Source: CAZCZY01 sp964503525 (GTDB lineage: Bacteria; Patescibacteriota; JAUYIX01). Taken from it: a stretch of DNA of 7,965 bases. The notes under the pieces were generated by a model. That model ran no database searches, was not told the DNA's origin, and worked only from the letters and a program-made list of their open reading frames with translations. The DNA lies in assembly GCA_964503525.1 (NCBI GenBank), contig CAZCZY010000066.1, positions 1 through 7,965 on the forward strand, given 5' to 3'. Below, in pieces: positions 1 to 5,014 of the stretch. Numbering within the stretch: position 1 is the first letter of the stretch; each line of letters opens with the position of its first letter. Made by a program: the position numbers and the translations under genes.

Positions 1-135
1 GATTCAGCCAAGCGGGTCGCTTCAGGCAAGCCGTTAGATAAAGCAAAGCGGGTTGATCCGGCCGCCGCAGCACTTTTTTTACAAACGTATCTTGATCGTC
101 ACGCAGCTGACCAACAACGCAATGGCCGAATTTAG
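1..135 (+). CDS. C-terminal end of an unidentified upstream gene (partial)
   Basis: Frame 1 is open from the window edge for 44 codons and stops with TAG at 133-135. The peptide is hydrophilic, Ala/Lys/Arg/Asp-rich and looks helical (for example AAALFLQTYLDRHAAD), as expected for the tail of a soluble protein rather than random sequence. The stop lies 14 nt inside the downstream GalT-like gene if that gene starts at the ATG at 122, an overlap typical of this gene string. Its function cannot be read from this fragment. Its position ahead of galT, aldolase, gap and a sugar kinase suggests, by inference only, another carbohydrate gene. The alternative is that it is non-coding and the GalT-like gene begins at a TTG at 53, but that start would add 23 residues with no resemblance to the GalT N-terminus. 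Confidence 0.5.
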   Translation, partial: DSAKRVASGKPLDKAKRVDPAAAALFLQTYLDRHAADQQRNGRI

Positions 136-1027
136 GCAGGATACATTAACGGGCCAGTGGGTCGTGATTAGCCCTGAGCGTGCGCGCCGACCGATCCCAC
201 GGCAAAAGCAGCCACGGGTGGCCGCCAGGAAATTTGTGCCGCTGGTGTTACGGCGACTTGCAATTCCAGGTACAAAAAACTTTTTAGAAATACACGATAA
301 TGCTTTTCCCGCCGTGAGCCCGTGGCCAAAACGAGTGTCACTCAAGCCACATAAACACGACCAGCATATCGCAGTAGGGGAACAGTTGCTCATCAGATTC
401 AGTCATGATCGCGAACTAATGCAGGCAACGACTGCAGAGCGGCAAGTATTTGCTGCAGCGATTGTTGCAGAATACACTCGCATAGAAAAAAATCGTAGCG
501 TGCGCATGATTGCACTCTTTCGCAATCACGGTGTTGCAGCCGGTGCGACCGTGATCCAACCGCACCATCAACTCTGGTCCCTGCCGATTCCATCCAACAG
601 CCACGAGCAAGAGCTGATCTGGCTTCGCGGACAAAAAACCTGCCCGAGCTGTTCGCTTATTAAAAAAATTGGACCGTGGCTTGTGGCCAGTAACAACAGC
701 GGAAAACTCTTTTGTCCCCCGGCGAGTCATTTTGCGGGGACGATAACGATTGTTCCCAAACGTCATGTGCGCACATTTACGCAGCTCACTCAGCGCGAGC
801 AACTCGCGCTCATAGAATTGGCTGCAACGGGCGTAAAGAAGCTGCGTAAGCGCTTTGGCGACGTGGCCTTCAACGAAGTGTGGCATGAGTATCTCGATAA
901 AACCCAACGTACCCATTTTAGAATCGAAATTTTACCTCGCTTAATGCAGCCCGCGAGTCTAGAATTTGCACATCACCTATTTATTAACCCATTAGTGCCG
1001 GAAAAATTAGCCAAGGAGTTGCGATGA
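122..1027 (+). CDS. galT: divergent galactose-1-phosphate uridylyltransferase (GalT/HIT superfamily)
   Basis: The product is 301 aa. GalT swaps UMP between UDP-glucose and galactose-1-phosphate (Leloir pathway, cytoplasm). The N-terminus (FRQDTLTGQWVVISPERARRP, residues 4-24) matches the GalT opening. An Asn-Phe-Pro-Ala-like segment follows at 60-64, and the active-site region at 134-150 (RNHG, then GATVIQPHHQLW) aligns with the canonical NxG...HPHxQ, placing the nucleophile at His148. The second half has CPSC (174-177), a VPKRH strand (211-215), IEILPR (268-273) and the terminal INPLVPEKLAKELR. Oddities: the usual N-terminal CPFC is replaced (VPLV, 39-42), the first His of HPH is Gln146, and the HxH before IEILPR reads His265-Phe-Arg267, so most classical metal ligands are missing. 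The ATG at 122 was chosen because homology begins there; no Shine-Dalgarno is visible. The stop overlaps the aldolase start (ATGA). It could act as a related nucleotidyltransferase or phosphorylase rather than true GalT. Confidence 0.75.
   Translation: MAEFRQDTLTGQWVVISPERARRPIPRQKQPRVAARKFVPLVLRRLAIPGTKNFLEIHDNAFPAVSPWPKRVSLKPHKHDQHIAVGEQLLIRFSHDRELMQATTAERQVFAAAIVAEYTRIEKNRSVRMIALFRNHGVAAGATVIQPHHQLWSLPIPSNSHEQELIWLRGQKTCPSCSLIKKIGPWLVASNNSGKLFCPPASHFAGTITIVPKRHVRTFTQLTQREQLALIELAATGVKKLRKRFGDVAFNEVWHEYLDKTQRTHFRIEILPRLMQPASLEFAHHLFINPLVPEKLAKELR
1013..1018 (+). promoter_or_regulatory. Shine-Dalgarno of the aldolase gene
   Basis: AAGGAG lies 5 nt before the ATG at 1024 and inside the end of galT. 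It fixes the aldolase start and supports translational handover across the ATGA overlap. Confidence 0.75.
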
Positions 1028-1872
1028 TTGTTCCCTATAGTAAATTACTGTCTTCAATAAAAATCGGTCGCTGGGCGCTGCCGACTTTTAACACATTCAA
1101 TATAGAAATGACTCAGGGCATTCTCATGGGTGCCGAAAAAATGCGCGCGCCCATCGTGATAGAAATTTCTGCACGGGCAATTAGTCACGCCGGTGGTACT
1201 CCGTTTTTACAATTTGTTCGTGATGCTGCCGACCAATCCAAAATTCCCATTGCGCTGCATTTCGATCACGGCGAGTCATTAGAAAAAATAAAAAAAGTTG
1301 CAGACCACTATTTTTCTTCTGTCATGATCGCCTATTCGATGAGCAAGGGCTTGCAAAGGAATATTGTCGTGACGCGAGCGGTAGTGCGTTGGGCACAAAA
1401 AAATAAACTAAGCGTCCAGGGGGAGGTCGGCCATATTTCTGGCCCCAAGGACCATTGGCGAACCGTGGCTGCTTGGCTGACCGACCCAGTTGCTGCAGCA
1501 GAGTTTGTGCACCATACGGGCGTTTCTTCGCTGGCTATTTCTGTTGGCAACCGGCACGGCATTGCCGCGGGCTCTGTGCAACTTGATTTTGACCGTATCG
1601 AGAGTATTCAAGAACACGTTGATGTGCCATTGATTTTGCACGGAGGCTCGGGGCTACGACGGAATGTGTATCCCAAGGTTATTACGTCAGGCATCGCCGC
1701 CGTAAATTTTGATACGGACTTACGCTTCGCCTACGCTACGACTTTGCGCCAAAGCTTTACGCAGCAAAAAAACTTGATAGATCCACGGAACGCACTTAGC
1801 CTTGCGCGCCAGCGAGTAGCGCAGGTTGTGGCGGATAAAATAAAAATCTGTCGCGCCAGCGGGAAGGGTTAG
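1024..1872 (+). CDS. fba: class II fructose-bisphosphate aldolase (GatY/KbaY-like)
   Basis: The product is 282 aa, usual for the shorter class II aldolases. It reversibly joins dihydroxyacetone phosphate and glyceraldehyde-3-phosphate, or related tagatose/ketose phosphates, using Zn2+ in the cytoplasm. Visible landmarks: LPTFNTFN near the N-terminus (19-26), HFDHG (79-83) with catalytic Asp81 and zinc ligand His82, VQGEVGHISG (131-140) with Glu134, TDP (153-155), SVGNRHG (173-179) with zinc ligand His178, LHGGSG (205-210) with zinc ligand His206 and phosphate-binding glycines, and VNFDTD (227-232) with the substrate Asn228. Oddities: the usual SVM-Ile-Asp-Gly-Ser is SVMIAYS (99-105), losing the Asp, and the usual Lys before (I/V)N is Ala226. 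The catalytic core is otherwise intact. Substrate (FBP versus tagatose-1,6-bisphosphate) cannot be settled from sequence. It overlaps galT by 4 nt and precedes gap by 42 nt. Confidence 0.88.
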   Translation: MIVPYSKLLSSIKIGRWALPTFNTFNIEMTQGILMGAEKMRAPIVIEISARAISHAGGTPFLQFVRDAADQSKIPIALHFDHGESLEKIKKVADHYFSSVMIAYSMSKGLQRNIVVTRAVVRWAQKNKLSVQGEVGHISGPKDHWRTVAAWLTDPVAAAEFVHHTGVSSLAISVGNRHGIAAGSVQLDFDRIESIQEHVDVPLILHGGSGLRRNVYPKVITSGIAAVNFDTDLRFAYATTLRQSFTQQKNLIDPRNALSLARQRVAQVVADKIKICRASGKG

Positions 1873-1898
1873 CCCGTGGAACGCAGCGGAGCGCGATT

Positions 1899-1907
1899 TG
1901 CTACAAT
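1899..1907 (+). promoter_or_regulatory. possible extended -10 promoter for a leaderless gap mRNA
   Basis: TGCTACAAT combines the TGn extension with a 5/6 match to TATAAT. It ends 7 nt before the ATG at 1915, so transcription would begin at or beside the start codon. No -35 box is seen at 16-18 bp spacing. It lies in the 42-nt gap between fba and gap, and gap has no Shine-Dalgarno in front of the ATG, which fits a leaderless internal transcript. Confidence 0.4.
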
Positions 1908-1914
1908 ACCCACT

Positions 1915-2952
1915 ATGAAAAAGGGGCCGACGTTTGATATCGCAATAAATGGTTTTGGACGAATCGGGCGCGCCCTAACACGCCTTATTCTCGTTGATGC
2001 ACACACTCCGGTTCGTCTCGTTGCAATTAACACCCATGGCACCGCTGCCGACATCCGTGATGGACTGGTGCATGATTCCGTCTACGGAAATTTTAGCCGG
2101 CCAGTTACGGTTTCTGGCAAGTCACTTTTTGTTGGCAGCGGAAAAGATCGACAAGAAATTATTACCTTTAATCAGGACGAACCCAAAGATCTACCCTGGC
2201 GTCGGCACCAGATAGATTTAGTGGTAGATTCGACGGGAAAGTTTACTGATGTATCAAAAGCCAAGGCGCACCTCAAAGCGGGTGCCAAACAAGTTTTGAT
2301 CTCTGCCTGGCCAAGTAAGGGTGCGGCGGAAGTTGTAATTTCGGGGGTTCGGAACTTAAAAAATCCCGCGGCACAAGTGTTAACGCATGGCTCGTGCACC
2401 ACCAGTGCCGTTGCACCGTTGATCGAAATTTTGCGCACGCATCTTAAGATAGACGACTGGTCTTTGTTTGGCGTGCAGGCGGTGACGCATTCACAAAGCA
2501 CCGTTGATCGTACGCGCGGCGATGGTCGTAAGCGACGAGCCGCATTGAGTAATATTATTCCAATTCACCTTGATGCCGAGCACGCTGTACCAAAATTATT
2601 TCCGAAACTAGCTCAGCACTTTATGGGACAGGGTTTACGGGTGCCGACATCCATAGTGCATTTTGGTTTGTTAACCGTGGTTACAAAACGACCCGTGACA
2701 GCGCAAAGCGTCAATACAATTTTACAGCAGGCGGCACGTGGTCCATGGAAAGGTCTGGTTGAATTTACGCGCGAGGAAATCGTTTCTCAGGATATACGGC
2801 AGAGCGAAGCAGCCGCGGTTGTTGATGGTGGCATGACGCAAGCAAAGGGGCGGCTGGTACAGATTGGCTTTTGGTACGACAACGAGTGGGCTTTTGCAGC
2901 GCGATTACGGGACCTCATAGGCGAGATAGCTCATGCCCGTATCAACAGCTAA
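1915..2952 (+). CDS. gap: glyceraldehyde-3-phosphate dehydrogenase family protein (type I)
   Basis: The product is 345 aa, near the usual 330-340. GAPDH oxidises glyceraldehyde-3-phosphate with phosphate and NAD(P)+ to 1,3-bisphosphoglycerate. The Rossmann motif INGFGRIGR (11-19) begins the NAD domain, HDSVYGNF (53-60) is the family DSvhG region, and STGKF (106-110) follows. The catalytic Cys161 sits in GSCTTS (159-164) and the catalytic His192 in AVTHSQST (189-196). RRAALSNIIP (207-216), RVPT (242-245) and the C-terminal WYDNEW (320-325) are all family landmarks. Oddities: the Asp that normally follows Asn in the cofactor-binding AxND is Thr40, SCTTN is SCTTS, and the phosphate-binding STGAAKA stretch reads HLDAEHA (218-224). 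Cys-to-His spacing is 31 rather than the usual 27. The ATG at 1915 gives the normal length; a GTG at 1876 with an AAGG-like element upstream would add 13 residues. The 3' end overlaps the kinase gene by 20 nt. Confidence 0.85.
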   Translation: MKKGPTFDIAINGFGRIGRALTRLILVDAHTPVRLVAINTHGTAADIRDGLVHDSVYGNFSRPVTVSGKSLFVGSGKDRQEIITFNQDEPKDLPWRRHQIDLVVDSTGKFTDVSKAKAHLKAGAKQVLISAWPSKGAAEVVISGVRNLKNPAAQVLTHGSCTTSAVAPLIEILRTHLKIDDWSLFGVQAVTHSQSTVDRTRGDGRKRRAALSNIIPIHLDAEHAVPKLFPKLAQHFMGQGLRVPTSIVHFGLLTVVTKRPVTAQSVNTILQQAARGPWKGLVEFTREEIVSQDIRQSEAAAVVDGGMTQAKGRLVQIGFWYDNEWAFAARLRDLIGEIAHARINS

Positions 2953-3967
2953 AGGGCATAGCGCGCTGGTTATTGGCGGAATTCAGGAGGATGTGCGTTT
3001 ACTCGTGCCTGGTGTTCGAGTACACGGGGCGACAGAGGGCGCACGCATTTGCCTACCCGCAAAGGAAAAAAATCTAGCGCGCGCTGCAAGTCGAACATTT
3101 GGCGGCGGGGGATTAAATGTGGCGTTTGGACTTTCAGGCTTGGGTGTTAGCACAACCTTAGTAGCGGCGGTAGGTGATGACTCAAGTGGGGATCGTGCGA
3201 TGCGGCGTCTACGTAATAAAAAAGTTACGCCCGTCTTGGCACGAAAAAAAAATCAGACAACCGGACTCTCAATTATTTTACACGCCGAAGAAACGGATGC
3301 CATTCTGGAAGATCGCGGTGCTAATAATATTCTTGAGGCAAACGATTTGACGGCAACCTTGAAAAAAAAGTATACGCTAGTATTTATATCGCACCTCTCA
3401 GGTGCGGCTGACGATCTGCTTAATGGACCAGCAGGGATAGTACAAAATGCAAAGGCAGACGTATTAATTTGGAATCCTGGCACGACACAACTTGCCAAGG
3501 GTGTTCGTCGCTATGGTGGGATACTGAGGGCGCGTCCTATTGTAATACTAAACCAGACAGAATTGATGACGTGGTGTGAGAAGAAAAATCCGACGGCTGC
3601 CGATTATCAGTATGCGGCTGGTCAAATATTGCGTTTGGGTGCACAAGCGTTGGCCGTTACACGGGGTGCACATGGCGTGGACCTTTGGGCTGACATTAGT
3701 TCGGCGAGCAACAAGGGGCAGCCAACTTTGTGGCATATTCCCGCTGTTAAAACCAAGGTCGTTGATCGTTTGGGCGGCGGAGATGCCTTTGGAAGTGGGT
3801 TTGCGGGCTGGTTTGTTCGTACCGAGAATTTATGCGATGCCGCAATAGCGGGGGTTATCAATGCTGCTGGGACACTCACAAAGACAGGTGCAACGGAAGG
3901 GTTGCTCGAGTGGCGAGAGCTGTCCACTAAAGTTCGTGCCATGACGAGCTTGACGAACACACGCTAA
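2933..3967 (+). CDS. PfkB/ribokinase-family sugar kinase
   Basis: The product is 344 aa, slightly longer than the usual 300-330. PfkB-family enzymes transfer phosphate from ATP to sugars, sugar phosphates or nucleosides in the cytoplasm. The N-terminal strand ALVIGGIQEDV (11-21) holds the family's GG.. and Asp. Signature 1 is GGGGLNVAFGLSGLG (57-71). AVGDDSSG (79-86), NPGTTQL (181-187) and LNQTEL (206-211, the NxxE motif) follow. Signature 2, VVDRLGGGDAFGSGF (276-290), contains the anion-hole glycines and catalytic Asp284. The common DTTGAGD is DRLGGGD here. The position directly after fba and gap, overlapping gap by 20 nt, suggests a role in the same glycolytic group, possibly supplying the phosphofructokinase step when a PfkA is absent, but this is inference and ribokinase- or fructokinase-type activity is equally compatible. 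No strong Shine-Dalgarno is present, so translation is probably coupled to gap. Confidence 0.85.
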   Translation: MPVSTAKGHSALVIGGIQEDVRLLVPGVRVHGATEGARICLPAKEKNLARAASRTFGGGGLNVAFGLSGLGVSTTLVAAVGDDSSGDRAMRRLRNKKVTPVLARKKNQTTGLSIILHAEETDAILEDRGANNILEANDLTATLKKKYTLVFISHLSGAADDLLNGPAGIVQNAKADVLIWNPGTTQLAKGVRRYGGILRARPIVILNQTELMTWCEKKNPTAADYQYAAGQILRLGAQALAVTRGAHGVDLWADISSASNKGQPTLWHIPAVKTKVVDRLGGGDAFGSGFAGWFVRTENLCDAAIAGVINAAGTLTKTGATEGLLEWRELSTKVRAMTSLTNTR

Positions 3968-3979
3968 TCCACTTATCCT
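3950..3979 (+). promoter_or_regulatory. possible promoter before the Pro-rich membrane protein gene
   Basis: TTGACG (3950-3955, 5/6 to TTGACA) is separated by 18 bp from TATCCT (3974-3979, 4/6 to TATAAT). The predicted start of transcription falls about 2-4 nt before the ATG at 3989, again giving an almost leaderless message; no Shine-Dalgarno precedes this gene. The -35 lies inside the 3' end of the kinase gene. Confidence 0.4.
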
Positions 3980-3988
3980 TATCGACAT

Positions 3989-5014
3989 ATGCCAGACCAA
4001 CTTCCCCCAAGACCACCGACACCCGGCGGAGCAACGATGCCACCCGGCCCGCCAGGTCCAATTGTACCGCCTCGACCGCAGCCACCATTACCGCCTCCAC
4101 CACCGGCGCCGGTTTCTCGTTCGCAAATTTCTCCTGGCGCAGCTTCTCGCAGTCCGTTTGGAGCACCGCCAGCTCCCCCCGGAATGCCTCGTCCTGGTGC
4201 TGCTATGCCAGGCCAAGTACCCCAAGTCCCTGGGAGCCCCATGCCAGGAGGTCCAATGCCGCCGCGTCCTGTAGGTATGCCGGCTGGCGCTTACGGCGCG
4301 CCGCGTCCACCTATGCCTGGCGGTCCAGGCGCCCCTAGTGGCGTACCGGCCAAAAAAGGCGGTGGCCGAGTAGTCTTGATTGTTGTGATTATTATTCTTG
4401 TAGTGGCCGCGATTGCTGGAGGGGTTTATTTCTTCTTTTTGCGACGACCTGCACCGGTAAACACTGTGACGAACACGCTCAACAACGTGGCCAACACGTT
4501 AAACAATATTGCAAACAACAGCGCTAATAATCAGGCGAACACGCTGAACAACACCCTCAATAACACCGCCAACAATACAACTAACAATACGACTGGTACG
4601 ACGCCAGACATCAGTGATCTTGATCAGGATGGATTAACGGGTACTGCTGAATTGGCCTGCGGCACGGACGAGACTGATCCTGATACTGACAATGATACGT
4701 TTGACGATGGGACAGAAGTGGCAAACGGGTATGATCCTGCTACGGCAACTGCAACAAAGCTCGATCCAGTTGGTGCGTGTTCAAAGGCGTATCAGCAGTC
4801 GTTGAGTGGTGCGGCGCTGCCAACAACTACTGTATCGTCCAGTGGTGGCAGTGCAGGAGGGTCAACGGGTGACCCCGACAACGATCGACTCTCAAATGAC
4901 CAAGAAACAGTGTTTGGTACAGATCCGCTCTATGCTGACACTGACGGAGATGGTGTAAAAGATGGTGATGAAGTCCTCGCCGGCACAGATCCAAACGGAC
5001 CAGGAGTCCTCTAA
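3989..5014 (+). CDS. bitopic membrane protein: Pro-rich tail, one TM helix, Asn-rich linker, two TSP3-like Ca-binding blocks
   Basis: The product is 341 aa. Residues 1-120 are low-complexity Pro/Gly/Met/Ala (for example PPLPPPPPAPV) with scattered Arg and no fold signature. KKGGGR (122-127) precedes one hydrophobic helix, about 128-151, ended by RR (152-153). Residues 158-202 are an Asn/Thr-rich spacer. Two DxDxDG-rich blocks follow at 210-250 and 296-335, matching thrombospondin type 3/calcium-binding repeats (GTD, DTDxD, DGxEV, GxDP). Cys224 and Cys263 could form a disulfide. There is no cleavable signal peptide; the likely topology is a cytoplasmic Pro-rich tail with the Ca-binding part outside. 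The role is unknown; adhesion, envelope organisation or ligand capture are possible, and similar architectures recur in Patescibacteria (family knowledge, not checked). A gap of 21 nt separates it from the kinase gene, and its 3' end overlaps recJ by 53 nt. Confidence 0.85.
   Translation: MPDQLPPRPPTPGGATMPPGPPGPIVPPRPQPPLPPPPPAPVSRSQISPGAASRSPFGAPPAPPGMPRPGAAMPGQVPQVPGSPMPGGPMPPRPVGMPAGAYGAPRPPMPGGPGAPSGVPAKKGGGRVVLIVVIIILVVAAIAGGVYFFFLRRPAPVNTVTNTLNNVANTLNNIANNSANNQANTLNNTLNNTANNTTNNTTGTTPDISDLDQDGLTGTAELACGTDETDPDTDNDTFDDGTEVANGYDPATATATKLDPVGACSKAYQQSLSGAALPTTTVSSSGGSAGGSTGDPDNDRLSNDQETVFGTDPLYADTDGDGVKDGDEVLAGTDPNGPGVL
4460..4594 (+). repeat. Asn/Thr-coding degenerate AAC/ACA tandem repeat
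   Basis: This stretch encodes residues 158-202 of the membrane protein, with repeated units such as NTLNN, NNTANN and NTTNN. The DNA is correspondingly rich in AAC, AAT and ACA/ACG triplets. It is a low-complexity extracellular spacer and a likely site of replication slippage. Confidence 0.7.
4616..4738 (+). repeat. TSP3-like Ca-binding block 1 (coding)
   Basis: Codons for residues 210-250 of the membrane protein: DLDQDG, then ELACGTD, DTDND, DDGTEV and GYDP. It aligns almost residue for residue with the second block at 4874-4993, indicating internal duplication. The first DxDxDG keeps all acidic positions. Confidence 0.75.
4874..4993 (+). repeat. TSP3-like Ca-binding block 2 (coding)
   Basis: Codons for residues 296-335: DPDNDR, then ETVFGTD, DTDGDG, KDGDEV and GTDP. 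The last Gly of the first DxDxDG is Arg301. The 3' part also contains the start codon of recJ in another frame. Confidence 0.75.

Noticed and set aside
53..121. TTG start at 53 extending the GalT-like protein by 23 residues.
   Set aside because: The extension has no GalT resemblance and runs against the better-looking end of the upstream gene in frame 1; homology starts at the ATG at 122.
231..275. A shifted frame inside galT encodes a CRWCYGD peptide resembling the missing CPFCPG motif, suggesting a frameshift.
   Set aside because: The shifted frame meets TAG within about 18 codons and restoring it would need two compensating shifts, while the main frame stays open with GalT-like IHDNAFPA immediately after. 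Relatives I recall also vary at this motif.
3979..4242. Long minus-strand reading frame opposite the Pro-rich region encoding a Gly-rich protein.
   Set aside because: It is the complement of CCN-rich codons; it has no ribosome site and lies wholly within a well-supported + strand gene.
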